NCBI GenBank assembly: GCA_034432795.1
Contig: DAOUBF010000006.1
Span: 1 to 64,000, forward strand
Direction of reading: 5' to 3'
DNA: 64,000 bases
Source: DAOUBF01 sp034432795
Lineage (GTDB): Bacteria > Chloroflexota > Anaerolineae > DSLN01
Shown one piece after another: positions 41,403 to 50,919 of this stretch (position 1 is the first letter of the stretch; every line of letters begins with the position of its first letter). The notes under the pieces were generated by a model. It saw only the letters and a program-made list of their open reading frames with translations. It did not search any database and was not told the origin of the DNA. The translations under genes were made by a program, and so were the position numbers.

Positions 41403-41760
41403 AATTTAAGGTTGATGAGAATCTACCGCTTGAATTCGCAGAGCTTCTTATCGCAGCCGGATATGATGCGGTCACAGTTGTGGCCGAGGGTCTGCAAGGC
41501 AGGGATGATGCTACTATTACGACCTATGTTTACGAGAGGAGCGCATCTTGGTTACTCTGGATTTAGGCTTCGCCGACATTCGCGCCTATCCACCAGAGAA
41601 CTTTCCAGGTTTTATTGTCTTCCGGCCAGGCCATCAAAACAAGCGACTTCTTTTAGAAATATTGCAGCATACTATTCCATTAATGGACCGAGAGCCTTTA
41701 GAACGACATCTATGGATTGTTGAGGAAACGCGTGTCCGCATACGGGGGAGAACAGAGTAG
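41399..41760 (+). pseudogene. DUF5615 PIN-like toxin gene with a frameshift
   Basis: The first frame (41399 onward) reads KFKVDENLPLEFAELLIAAG and YDAVTVVAEGLQGRDDATI, the N-terminal half of a DUF5615 protein. The second half (LCLREERILVTLDLGFADIR, then FIVFRPGHQNKRLLLEILQH) is in the frame one base earlier. The switch lies at about 41515-41525, where a one-base loss explains it. In the first frame translation stops soon after (SWLLWI-stop). Toxin residues (Asp in KVDEN and in TLDLGFAD) are kept on both sides, so the break is recent, an assembly error, or a site of recoding. The gene ends 2 bp before the biotin carboxylase. Confidence 0.8.
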
Positions 41761-41762
41761 AA

Positions 41763-43265
41763 ATGTTCAAGAAAGTCCTGGTCGCCAACCGGGGTGAGAT
41801 CGCCGTCCGCATCATCCGCGCCTGCCGCGAACTGGGCATTGCCACCGTGGCCGTGTTCTCGGAGGTGGACCGCACCGCGTTGCACGTGCGCTACGCCGAC
41901 GAGGCCTACTTTATTGGCCCGCCTCCCGCTCGCGAGAGCTACCTGCGCATTGACAAGATTCTGGACGTCGCCCGGCGCAGTGGCGCGGACGCCATCCATC
42001 CCGGCTACGGCTTCCTGGCCGAGCGCCCCGATTTCGCCGAAGCCTGCGCCGAGGCCGGCATTGTCTTCATCGGCCCACCTGCCTCGGCCATCGGCCTGAT
42101 GGGCGATAAGGTCGTCGCCCGCAAGACGGTCCAGGCCGCCGGTGTGCCCATCGTCCCCGGCACCGAGGAGGACCTGCGCGACGATGAGGTGGAGCGTGCT
42201 GCGGCCTTCGTCGGCTTCCCATTGCTCATCAAGGCAGCGGCGGGCGGCGGGGGCAAGGGCATGCGCGCCGTCTATCGCCCCGAAGACCTACGCAGCGCGT
42301 TGGCCAGCGCCCGTCGCGAGGCGGAAGCGGCCTTCGGCGACGGCTCGGTCTATCTGGAGAAGATCGTGGAGGGGGCGCGCCATATTGAAATCCAGATTCT
42401 GGCCGATTCTCACGGCAATGTCATCCATCTGGGCGAACGCGAGTGTTCTATCCAGCGCCGCCACCAGAAGCTCGTGGAGGAGGCCCCTTCTCCCTTCGTG
42501 GATGAGGACCTGCGCAACCGCATGGGCGCGGTCGCCGTTAAAGCGGCCCAGGCCGTGAATTATGTCAATGCCGGGACGATTGAGTTCCTGGTGGACAAGG
42601 CCCGCAACTTCTACTTCCTGGAAGCCAACACCCGGCTCCAGGTGGAGCACCCGGTGACCGAGATGGTCACCGGCGTGGATATTGTGAAGGAGCAGTTGCG
42701 TATTGCGCGTGGTCGCAAGTTGCGCTACACCCAGGACGATATCCGCATGAACGGCTGGGCCATTGAGTGCCGCATCAACGCCGAAGACCCGTACAATGAC
42801 TTCCTGCCCTCCATTGGGCGCCTGACCGGCATGACGCTGCCTACCGGCCCCGGTGTGCGCGTGGACAGCGGCGTGTACGAGGGCTTTGAGATCACCCCCT
42901 ACTATGATTCGCTGATCAGCAAGCTGATCTGCTGGGGCGAGACGCGCGGCGAGGCTCTCCTGCGCATGCGCCGGGCGCTGGAAGAGTACCGCATCATGGG
43001 CGTCAAGACGAACATCCCCTTCCACCAACGCCTGCTGGACAGCCCCCGCTTCATGGGCGGCCAGTTTGACACCACCTTTGTTGAAGAGCGCTTCTCCTTG
43101 AGCGAGGATGGGCAAGGGGACCAATGCGATCCAGAGGTTGCCGCCATCATCGCCACGCTGGTCGCCCACCAGCGCGGGCAGCAGGCAGCCCAGGTGGTGG
43201 CGCGCGATAGCCGTGACCTGAGCAACTGGAAGTTCTTCGGACGCTACGAGAGGATGCGGCGATGA
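41763..43265 (+). CDS. Biotin carboxylase subunit of acyl-CoA carboxylase
   Basis: Carboxylates biotin on the carrier protein with ATP and bicarbonate. The 500 residues begin MFKKVLVANRGEIAVRIIRA. The ATP-grasp glycine loop is IKAAAGGGGKGMRAV, with ECSIQRRHQKLVEEAPS and the catalytic Glu/Arg region FLEANTRLQVEHPVTEMVTG. The C-terminal domain carries WAIECRINAEDPYNDFLPS. It partners the carboxyltransferase at 38861-40411 and the carrier just downstream (4-bp overlap). Enzymes of this size serve propionyl-CoA as well as acetyl-CoA carboxylases; the mutase and epimerase downstream favour propionyl-CoA. Confidence 0.94.
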   Translation: MFKKVLVANRGEIAVRIIRACRELGIATVAVFSEVDRTALHVRYADEAYFIGPPPARESYLRIDKILDVARRSGADAIHPGYGFLAERPDFAEACAEAGIVFIGPPASAIGLMGDKVVARKTVQAAGVPIVPGTEEDLRDDEVERAAAFVGFPLLIKAAAGGGGKGMRAVYRPEDLRSALASARREAEAAFGDGSVYLEKIVEGARHIEIQILADSHGNVIHLGERECSIQRRHQKLVEEAPSPFVDEDLRNRMGAVAVKAAQAVNYVNAGTIEFLVDKARNFYFLEANTRLQVEHPVTEMVTGVDIVKEQLRIARGRKLRYTQDDIRMNGWAIECRINAEDPYNDFLPSIGRLTGMTLPTGPGVRVDSGVYEGFEITPYYDSLISKLICWGETRGEALLRMRRALEEYRIMGVKTNIPFHQRLLDSPRFMGGQFDTTFVEERFSLSEDGQGDQCDPEVAAIIATLVAHQRGQQAAQVVARDSRDLSNWKFFGRYERMRR

Positions 43266-43759
43266 AGTACGCCACCACAGTAGGCGACCGCACCTTCATC
43301 ATTGAGGTCAACCGCGAAAACGAGGTCATTGTGGACGGCCGCCTGGAGCAGGTGGATTTCCGCTCTATTGACGGCCATACGCTCTACTCGCTCTTGCTTA
43401 ACAACCGATCTTACGAGGCTTTTGTGGAAGAGCGCGAGGGCGTTTACCACGTCTTGCTCCAGGGGCGTCTGTACACGGTAACGGTTGAGGACGAACGGGC
43501 GCGGCGGCTTTCCCAGGTGTCGCGGGGCTTCGCCCCCCCAACCGGCGAAATCCAGATCAAAGCCCCTATGCCGGGCCTGATCGTGGGCATCCCAGTGGAG
43601 GAGGGCCAGACGGTCAAGGCCGGGCAGGTCGTGGCTATCCTGGAGTCCATGAAGATGGAGAACGAGTTGAAAGCACCGCGAGCAGGCGTGGTAAGTCGGG
43701 TGCGGGTCAAGCAGGGCGATAGCGTGGAGCAAAACCAGGTCTTGCTCACCCTCCAGTAA
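43262..43759 (+). CDS. Biotin carboxyl carrier protein
   Basis: The 165 residues end in a biotinyl domain (about 95-165: KAPMPGLIVGIPVEEGQTVK, biotinylation Lys in AILESMKMENELKA). The N-terminal ~85 residues form a beta-rich domain (YATTVGDRTFIIEVNRENEV, VYHVLLQGRLYTVTVEDE) of the kind seen in the C-terminal part of propionyl-CoA carboxylase alpha subunits. The alpha chain is therefore split here into carboxylase and carrier genes. It overlaps the biotin carboxylase gene by 4 bp. Confidence 0.93.
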   Translation: MKYATTVGDRTFIIEVNRENEVIVDGRLEQVDFRSIDGHTLYSLLLNNRSYEAFVEEREGVYHVLLQGRLYTVTVEDERARRLSQVSRGFAPPTGEIQIKAPMPGLIVGIPVEEGQTVKAGQVVAILESMKMENELKAPRAGVVSRVRVKQGDSVEQNQVLLTLQ

Positions 43760-43765
43760 AAACGG

Positions 43766-44557
43766 ATGGCACATACGCACATAGAGACCGAGGTCAAATT
43801 CTGGGTGGAGAGCCTGGCGGCCATACGGGATCGGTTGGTGGACCTGGGAGCCATTCAGGTGGGGGAGCGCGTGCTGGAGACGAATATCCGCCTGGACCGG
43901 CCCGACCGTTCCTTAAGTGCCAGCGGACAGGCGCTGCGGCTGCGGCGAAGTCAGCCCTCGCCCTCAACCCCCTCTCCCCCCAGCACCGGGCTGTCCAGTA
44001 CCGGGCTTCAGCCCGGTTCGGGAGAGGGAACAAAGGAGAAGAGGGCCTTCACCTCTCTCACTTACAAAGCCCGCCTCGCCGGGCCTGGCAGCGAGACGGC
44101 CCCGGTCAAAGAGTTAGAAGAGATTGAGGTTCAGGTCAGCGATTTCCACCGTATGCAGGCCATCCTGGAGCGGTTGGGCTTTGAGCCGATCTTCCTGTAC
44201 GAGAAGTATCGGGAGACCTTCCGTTTAGACGAGGTTGAGATCATGCTGGACGAGTTGCCCTACGGTTGCTTCGTGGAGATTGAGGGCGAAATCAGTGCGA
44301 TTGACCGCGCCGCCGCACAACTTGGCCTGGCAGCAGCCCGGCGCGTCCCCGGTACATACCTGTCCCTGTTTGAGGCCCTGCGGCAACGGCGCAACCTGCC
44401 CTTCCGCGACCTGACCTTCGCCAATTTCCGTGAATTACACATCACCCCGGCAGACCTGGGGTTGTCCCTCCCCCCCACCACCGGCCTCCCCAGTAGGGAC
44501 GAGGCGCCGCCTCGCCCCTATCATCCGCCCGGTTGGGAAGAGGTGAACCGGCGATGA
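43766..44557 (+). CDS. CYTH-domain protein with in-frame repeat insertions
   Basis: A CYTH (CyaB/thiamine-triphosphatase) domain: the hallmark HIETEVKFWV at the N-terminus, LRLRR, LTYKARLAG, KELEEIEVQV, FEPIFLYEKYRETFRLDEVE and CFVEIEGE line the triphosphate tunnel. Residues about 62-95 (SPSTPSPPSTGLSSTGLQPG) are encoded by a family B/C repeat at 43965-44030 and insert between two beta strands. A family E palindrome (44493-44520) makes part of the C-terminal tail. The domain may bind or hydrolyse a triphosphate such as ThTP, PPPi or ATP; the substrate is unknown. It lies between the biotin carrier and a Clp-N protein in the operon. Confidence 0.85.
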   Translation: MAHTHIETEVKFWVESLAAIRDRLVDLGAIQVGERVLETNIRLDRPDRSLSASGQALRLRRSQPSPSTPSPPSTGLSSTGLQPGSGEGTKEKRAFTSLTYKARLAGPGSETAPVKELEEIEVQVSDFHRMQAILERLGFEPIFLYEKYRETFRLDEVEIMLDELPYGCFVEIEGEISAIDRAAAQLGLAAARRVPGTYLSLFEALRQRRNLPFRDLTFANFRELHITPADLGLSLPPTTGLPSRDEAPPRPYHPPGWEEVNRR

Positions 44558-45012
44558 GAGCCTCAGTCCAGGGGTTCAGCCCCGAAGCCTCCAACGTGCT
44601 CCGCTACGCCCAGGAAGAGGCCATGCGCCTGAACCGCAAGATCGTAGGCAGCGAACATATGCTCCTGGCGCTCGTCCGCGAGGAAATGGGCCTGGCTGGC
44701 CGCGTCCTGAAAGATGCAGGCCTCAGCCTGGAGCCAACACGAGATGCGGTCGCCGAACTCACCGGCCCGGCGCAGTCCCTGGGCGGGGCGCCGGTGGCGC
44801 TCACGCTCAGCGTACAACAGGCCCTGGAGCTTGCGGTGGATATGGCCGAGCAGACCCATCAGGAGGAGATCAACACGGGCCATCTCCTGCTCGGCCTGCT
44901 GACGCGCGGCGGCGTGGTCATGGACGTGCTCAATCATTTCGGCATCCAAGGCGAGCTTGTCCAGGAACGTGTGCGGCAGGCATTGGCGCAGACCGGTGGG
45001 AAGGAGAGATGA
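44554..45012 (+). CDS. Stand-alone Clp N-terminal domain protein
   Basis: The 152 residues hold two Clp-N repeats (about 10-75: FSPEASNVLRYAQEEAMRLN, VGSEHMLLALVREE; and 85-145: SVQQALELAVDMAEQ, INTGHLLLGLLTRGGVVMDV). No AAA domain is attached. Such proteins resemble ClpS/ClpC adaptors or accessory proteins that bind substrates for Clp proteases. The ATG at 44554 overlaps the CYTH stop by 4 bp; an in-frame start 21 bp earlier is ignored. It sits 3 bp before the mutase gene, so it could help assembly or turnover of that enzyme, an inference. Confidence 0.87.
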   Translation: MRASVQGFSPEASNVLRYAQEEAMRLNRKIVGSEHMLLALVREEMGLAGRVLKDAGLSLEPTRDAVAELTGPAQSLGGAPVALTLSVQQALELAVDMAEQTHQEEINTGHLLLGLLTRGGVVMDVLNHFGIQGELVQERVRQALAQTGGKER

Positions 45013-45015
45013 GCC

Positions 45016-46656
<1,641 letters not shown>

Positions 46657-46675
46657 TCCAACTTTAGGAGGTGGC

Positions 46676-47251
46676 GTGATTCGTCATATCAATCACATCG
46701 CTATCGTTGTCTCGGACCTGGATGAGGCGCTTTCTTTTTATCAGGACGCGCTGGGGATGAAGCTAGGCTACGTTGAACCCAACGAGGAGCAGGGGGTCGT
46801 CGTCGCCTTCCTTCCCGCTGGTGACACCGAGGTGGAACTGGTTGAGCCGGTGGACCCGAATACGGGCGTGGCCCGCTTCCTGAACAAGCGTGGCCCCGGC
46901 CTGCACCACATCTGCTTTGAGGTGGATAATATTGAAGCCACCCTGGCCCAACTGGCGGAGCGCGGCGTGGAGTTAATCAACCCCCAACCGATCATCGGCA
47001 CCGGGGGCAGGAAAGCGGCCTTCATTCACCCGCGTAGCGCCTATGGCGTGCTGATAGAGTTGTACGAGGCCACGCCGGAGGAGGCCCGGCGGCGCAGAGA
47101 ACGTGTGCGTCGCTGGGGCCGGCGGCTGCGCGCCCAGCAGCGCGTCGCCATCGCCGGTGTGCGCGCCTTCCTGCGCGGCCTGCGTCGGAAGAAGGAACTG
47201 CCCGCCGGGGTGGCGGCGGGCGGCGATGGGGCAACCGCCCCGCCTTCTTAG
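46676..47251 (+). CDS. mce: Methylmalonyl-CoA epimerase with basic C-terminal extension
   Basis: A vicinal-oxygen-chelate enzyme converting (S)- to (R)-methylmalonyl-CoA. The metal ligands are in RHINHIAIVVSDLDEALSFY (His), GPGLHHICFEVDNIEATLA (His) and GVLIELYEAT (Glu). The core ends at about residue 130. The last ~60 residues are very basic (ARRRRERVRRWGRRLRAQQR) and unlike the family. AGGAGG lies 4-5 nt before the GTG start. It completes the route from propionyl-CoA to succinyl-CoA except for the mutase small subunit. Confidence 0.93.
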   Translation: MIRHINHIAIVVSDLDEALSFYQDALGMKLGYVEPNEEQGVVVAFLPAGDTEVELVEPVDPNTGVARFLNKRGPGLHHICFEVDNIEATLAQLAERGVELINPQPIIGTGGRKAAFIHPRSAYGVLIELYEATPEEARRRRERVRRWGRRLRAQQRVAIAGVRAFLRGLRRKKELPAGVAAGGDGATAPPS

Positions 47252-47763
47252 CGTTGCCCTAGCCGGGATATGGAGGCCCACCGCAAACGGTGTAGGGGCG
47301 CATGGCCATGCGCCCCTACAGGCTGCGCTCAAGCCACACCGTAATGGACATTAACGAAATAACACCGTAACAAATGGGGATGCCCGAATACGCCACCGTG
47401 AACGGTGGCGCTTAAGGCCCGACTTCAAGCCACACCGTTTACGGTGCGGTGCTTCTATATATGGCAGGGCCTCCATCTTCCGACCCGTTACATGGTTTAA
47501 ATGCTTTTGCCTTACCTTATCGGCCTGTGCTCTTTTCCACTGATTCACTCCCCCGCCTGACCCACCCCCGTCTTCCCATTGACCGCGAGAGGAGAGGGTG
47601 ATATTGTAATCACGGCACTGTGCCAGGGGGTCGCGCCGATGTCGCGACCGCGCCACACCCGCCTGCGTCTGTGGGCTGTGTGAGGCGAAGGTCGTCACGC
47701 CGGAGTAGCCCCCTCATTTTTTTAAACTAACTGAATTCTAACCGCTCTATATCTTCCGTTTTA
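47252..47763. other. Intergenic region with hairpins and repeats; no gene seen
   Basis: A family E palindrome at 47291-47320 (TGTAGGGGCGCATGGCCATG plus CGCCCCTACA) may end the methylmalonyl operon transcript. Two CACACCGT...ACGGTG hairpins lie near 47387-47411 (CGCCACCGTGAACGGTGGCG) and 47433-47452. A 115-codon frame on the minus strand has Arg/Ser/Gly-rich, unlikely composition and is not accepted. The region becomes AT-rich from about 47720 toward the promoter at 47764. Confidence 0.6.
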
Positions 47764-47793
47764 TTGAAACAGATGACGTTCCTCACGTATATT
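47764..47793 (+). promoter_or_regulatory. Sigma-70 type promoter for the 47811 gene
   Basis: TTGAAA (47764-47769) and TATATT (47788-47793) are 18 nt apart, in an AT-rich stretch. Transcription would start near 47800, leaving a leader of about 10 nt. It supports the small gene at 47811 being real. Confidence 0.6.
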
Positions 47794-47810
47794 GATTGAA
47801 AGAAACTGAG

Positions 47811-48185
47811 ATGGTGCTGATAAACGCATTGGATCACATATCTGATCAGGAGCAGGGACCGGACGTGGAACAACTCACACAACGGCTGGTAGCGCGCTTG
47901 AGCCGTCTAGGGGCTCAGCGGCAACTGGCCGAGTTGGAGCGCCTCAAAGCGCTCGCGGAAAGCTACGGCGCGGATTTTGAGCACAGCGAAAGCGGCGCGA
48001 GCCTCCTGGCGATGCAGGCGCTCCTCGTCGCCCGGATCAAAGCCGCCGAGCCTTATCACCGCCGCCCCAAGTCACTGAATCGCGAGCAGGTGTATCAGGC
48101 TGCGCGGGCCATCGCCTTGGCCCTTGTAGAAACCGGCTCCCTGTCTCGTTCCTCGCTTCCCTGCAAGTCCTTCAATCCTTTCTAA
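47811..48185 (+). CDS. Small protein of unknown function
   Basis: The 124 residues are largely helical and charged: LTQRLVARLSRLGAQRQLAE, then LERLKALAESYGADFEHSES and LNREQVYQAARAIALALVET. No domain is recognised. The tail after about residue 107 (SLSRSSLPCKSFNPF) looks like read-through into repeat-like DNA. There is no clear Shine-Dalgarno, but a promoter at 47764-47793 lies just upstream. I give it moderate confidence. Confidence 0.5.
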   Translation: MVLINALDHISDQEQGPDVEQLTQRLVARLSRLGAQRQLAELERLKALAESYGADFEHSESGASLLAMQALLVARIKAAEPYHRRPKSLNREQVYQAARAIALALVETGSLSRSSLPCKSFNPF

Positions 48186-48299
48186 TCCTTCCTGGGCTTC
48201 CCGACCCATGCCGCTGCCGGGACGTTGCAACCCCGCTGGATGGCGTGCTGATTACGCTCACCCTGGCGGCAGCGAATAGAGAAAATCGCCTCTACACAT

Positions 48300-48550
48300 C
48301 CGGACGGGGTCTGGGCTGGGAGGGGCGCATTTCAATTTTGGGCAACTGTCAGCCGTCACCCCCTCCCGGCCCCTCCCCCTGGATGGGGGAGGGGCCTAAC
48401 TCCCTGCCCCCTTCCCTACAAGGGAAGGGGGGATCACTCCCCTCCCCTGAGAGGGGAGAGGTTACCCCCCCTGGCGGGGGAGGGTTGGGGTGGAGGGGTA
48501 ACCCACCGGGTCATCTGCCCCCGAATCTGCTATACACCCCCCAGGGGATT
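48300..48550. repeat. Repeat block of families G and C before the tRNA promoter
   Basis: TTTCAATTTTGGGCAACTGT and the following CAGCCGTCACC (48330-48360) repeat the 18407-18440 element. CCCTCCCC/GGGGAGGG hairpins fill 48359-48500. The remaining bases up to 48550 show no gene. A minus-strand or plus-strand protein here would be almost entirely Pro/Gly/Ser from the repeats. Confidence 0.8.
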
Positions 48551-48555
48551 CATGC

Positions 48556-48584
48556 TTGACATGCGCTGCGAAGGGGGGTAAAAT
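48556..48584 (+). promoter_or_regulatory. Promoter of the tRNA-Arg gene
   Basis: A perfect TTGACA (48556-48561), a 17-nt spacer and TAAAAT (48579-48584) lie 17 bp before the tRNA. It is one of the two best promoter matches in the window and is as expected for a stable-RNA gene. Confidence 0.87.
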
Positions 48585-48601
48585 ATGTCGTGTCAATCAT
48601 C

Positions 48602-48674
48602 GCGCCCTCGTAGCTCAGTGGATAGAGCACTTGGTTGCGGACCAAGGGGTCGTGGGTTCGAGTCCCGCCGAGGG
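48602..48674 (+). tRNA. tRNA-Arg (anticodon GCG)
   Basis: A full cloverleaf of 73 nt. Acceptor stem GCCCTCG/CGAGGGT (one G-T pair at the end), D arm GCTC-AGTGGATA-GAGC, anticodon stem CTTGG/CCAAG with loop TTGCGGA (anticodon GCG, reading CGC codons), variable loop GGGTC, T arm GTGGG-TTCGAGT-CCCGC, discriminator G. CCA is not encoded (the genome reads CCT). CGC is a common Arg codon in the neighbouring genes, so this is a major tRNA. Promoter and terminator are both visible. Confidence 0.97.
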
Positions 48675-48695
48675 TGCCTAAAAGAGCAAAATATG

Positions 48696-48732
48696 GGGAA
48701 ACCGCCACATTCCCACATGTGGCGGTTTCTTT
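48696..48732 (+). terminator. Rho-independent terminator of the tRNA-Arg transcript
   Basis: A 12-bp perfect stem, GAAACCGCCACA/TGTGGCGGTTTC, with an 8-nt loop is followed by TTTTT. It lies 22 nt after the tRNA 3' end. Confidence 0.92.
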
Positions 48733-48877
48733 TTCTGCCCGGCCGCCAATGGTAGCGGAGAGGCATAACGGCGCTTGACCAACCGGAGAAATTACGCCTT
48801 TGGTAAACGCCGCTGAATCTCGCCGGGTAGGGGAGAAAGCGAGAGGCTCACGTCTAGAACAGGTGCTGAGAGTGTAG

Positions 48878-48883
48878 TATAAT
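48878..48883 (+). promoter_or_regulatory. -10 element of the MoxR gene
   Basis: A perfect TATAAT (AGTGTAGTATAATCCC) lies 70 bp before the MoxR start. The -35 side is weak (TAGAAC at 17 nt). The 48733-48877 interval holds no other feature. Confidence 0.55.
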
Positions 48884-48953
48884 CCCTGGCAATGAGCCGA
48901 ATCCCCAACGTCATCTTCAGCTATAGGAATTAGAGGCTATGGAGGAGCACAGG

Positions 48954-49916
48954 ATGATGGACGTGGCTACAGGGGTGGTGGATGTCGCTGAGGTGGCGGC
49001 GCGGGTGCGCGAAAACATCCAGAAGGTCATCGTGGGCAAAACCGAGGTGATCAACCTCACCCTGGTGGCCGTCCTGTGCGAAGGCCACATCCTGTTTGAG
49101 GACGTGCCCGGCATCGGCAAGACCACTCTGGCCAAGGCGCTGGCCCGCTCGCTGGGCTGCTCCTTTCGCCGCATCCAGTTCACCCCCGACCTGCTGCCCA
49201 GCGACGTCACCGGCATCTCCTACTTCAATCAGAAGACGCAGGAGTTTGAGTTTCGCCCCGGCCCGATCATGGCCCAGGTGGTCCTGGCCGACGAGATCAA
49301 CCGCGCCACCCCGCGCACCCAATCCGCTCTGCTGGAGGCCATGCAGGAGCGCCAGGTAACGGTGGACCTGGACACCTGGCCCCTCCCCCGGCCCTTCATC
49401 GTCCTGGCGACGCAGAACCCCATTGAATTGGAAGGCACTTTCCCCCTGCCAGAGGCCCAGATCGATCGCTTCCTGATGCGGCTGGCGATTGGCTATCCTT
49501 CGGTGGAAGAGGAGGACGCCATGCTGCTGCGGTTTGAGCGCAGCGACCCGTTGGAGACGCTACAGCCGGTCACCAATGCAGAGCAGATTCTGGCACTCCA
49601 ACGCCAGGTACGCACGGTCCGCGTTGAGGCGTCGGTGCGCCGTTACATTGTCTCCATCGCCAGGGCGACGCGGGGATATGAGGGCATCACCCTGGGCGTC
49701 AGCCCGCGCGGCACGTTGGCCCTGTATCACACGGCCCAGGCCTGGGCCGCCCTGCAAGGGCGCGAGTTCGTCATCCCAGACGATGTCAAGTTCCTGGCGC
49801 CCTACGTCCTCACGCACCGGGTGCTGATTGATCCCCAGGCGCGGCTGCGGGGCCGCCAGCCCCATGAGCTTGTGGCCGATATTGTGGACACGGTGCCGGT
49901 CCCGGTGGAGCAGTAA
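48954..49916 (+). CDS. MoxR-family AAA+ ATPase
   Basis: The 320 residues are a complete AAA_3 ATPase. Walker A: FEDVPGIGKTTLAKALARSL; Walker B: VVLADEINRATPRTQSALLE; sensor 1: FIVLATQNPIELEGTFPLPE; followed by the AAA lid (LGVSPRGTLALYHTAQAWAA). MoxR proteins are chaperones that activate or insert cofactors, often with VWA partners. The ATG at 48954 is preferred to 48939 because GGAGGAG lies inside the longer frame 6 nt upstream. No VWA gene is adjacent; the nearest is at 31450. It is convergent with the pterin cluster (2-bp gap). Confidence 0.94.
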   Translation: MMDVATGVVDVAEVAARVRENIQKVIVGKTEVINLTLVAVLCEGHILFEDVPGIGKTTLAKALARSLGCSFRRIQFTPDLLPSDVTGISYFNQKTQEFEFRPGPIMAQVVLADEINRATPRTQSALLEAMQERQVTVDLDTWPLPRPFIVLATQNPIELEGTFPLPEAQIDRFLMRLAIGYPSVEEEDAMLLRFERSDPLETLQPVTNAEQILALQRQVRTVRVEASVRRYIVSIARATRGYEGITLGVSPRGTLALYHTAQAWAALQGREFVIPDDVKFLAPYVLTHRVLIDPQARLRGRQPHELVADIVDTVPVPVEQ

Positions 49917-49917
49917 C

Positions 49918-50919
49918 TCAGGCCCGGTACACCCTCACCTGTGCGCCGCGGTTGTCGGCGCGCACTGTGAACGTCTGCCCCTCCCCCCGGCCCGCCAGGA
50001 ACGCCTGGGTCGCGCCCGCTAGGTGGTACGCCGCCGCCTCGCCCTCTACCAGGCCATAGACTGTCGGCCCCCAGGAGCTTTGGCCCGCCCCCGCTGCCCC
50101 CTGCCCCAGCATAAACCCGATCAACTCCTCCGACAGGCTATGGGCATAGCGCCCACCCTGCACAGCGGCGAAGCAATCCCCCACCAATTGCTGGATCGCG
50201 GTCAGGGCCTGACCAAAGGCCAGGATGTCGCGCTCCACCAGGGCGGGCAACATCTTCATCAGTAGCAGCCGACTGATCTTCTCCACCATGGCTGCCGGCG
50301 CCTGGGGCAACGTCTCAAAGGCGCTGCGCTCGCGCTCACCGCTGAACCCCGGGCTGATTTGCGGCACGACGACCACAAAATACCACTGCTCCGGAAACGG
50401 ATGCTGTACCAGGATCGGGGGCAATTTTCTCTCCCCTGCCTGATCGCCTGGGGTCACCCGATGGCCGCCGTCCAGGATGAAGCCGCCGCGCTGGAAGGCG
50501 GCGCTGCCAATGCCAGAGTGCACCCCCCGCCCAACGGCCACGGCGACCTCTGGCACGCTCAGCCGTAGGCCGCTCAGTCGCGCCAGCGCTGTGCCCACCG
50601 CCAGGGCCAACTGCGTGCCGCTCCCCAGGCCAACGTGCGCGGGGATGCCGGCCAGAAGGCGCAGGCGCACACGGTAGGGCAGGGGATAGCGTTCCAGGAA
50701 GCGCCAGGCGAAGGTGGCCACCCGCTCTGCTTCCGGCCCCTCAACCTGCACCCAGGGAAGAGCCTCCGGCCCGCTCATGCCGTCCAGGGATTCAGCCTCC
50801 AGAACGACATTCGGGCGCTCAATCGCCACCCCGATGCTCCCATACAGGCGACCCAGGTCGCCATTGATGTCCAGAAGTCCCAGATGGAGACGAGCCGGTG
50901 TCTTAACCCGAATGCGCAT
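49918..50919 (-). CDS. mptG: Beta-ribofuranosylaminobenzene 5'-phosphate synthase
   Basis: Joins 4-hydroxybenzoate or 4-aminobenzoate to PRPP with loss of CO2, the step that commits to (tetrahydro)methanopterin. It has the GHMP-kinase-like fold: VKTPARLHLGLLDINGDLGR at the N-terminus and the phosphate loop AHVGLGSGTQLALAVGTALA. Later motifs are GSAAFQRGGFILDGGHRVTP and GAAGAGQSSWGPTVYGLVEG. The length of 333 residues fits archaeal and methylotroph homologues. The ATG at 50919 has GAGGTGGG upstream. It is the last gene of a minus-strand run starting at 55551. Bacteria with this gene normally use methanopterin-type cofactors for C1 transfer. Confidence 0.93.
   Translation of the reverse strand: MRIRVKTPARLHLGLLDINGDLGRLYGSIGVAIERPNVVLEAESLDGMSGPEALPWVQVEGPEAERVATFAWRFLERYPLPYRVRLRLLAGIPAHVGLGSGTQLALAVGTALARLSGLRLSVPEVAVAVGRGVHSGIGSAAFQRGGFILDGGHRVTPGDQAGERKLPPILVQHPFPEQWYFVVVVPQISPGFSGERERSAFETLPQAPAAMVEKISRLLLMKMLPALVERDILAFGQALTAIQQLVGDCFAAVQGGRYAHSLSEELIGFMLGQGAAGAGQSSWGPTVYGLVEGEAAAYHLAGATQAFLAGRGEGQTFTVRADNRGAQVRVYRA

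Noticed and set aside
47351..47698. 115-codon minus-strand frame in the intergenic region
   Set aside because: Arg/Ser/Gly-rich, no Shine-Dalgarno, no recognisable fold, and built partly on hairpin repeats.
48245..48559. 104-codon plus-strand frame before the tRNA
   Set aside because: Encoded almost wholly by families G and C repeats (Pro/Gly/Ser strings).
48939..48953. Start of the MoxR gene at 48939
   Set aside because: The first five codons contain the Shine-Dalgarno GGAGGAG for the ATG at 48954.
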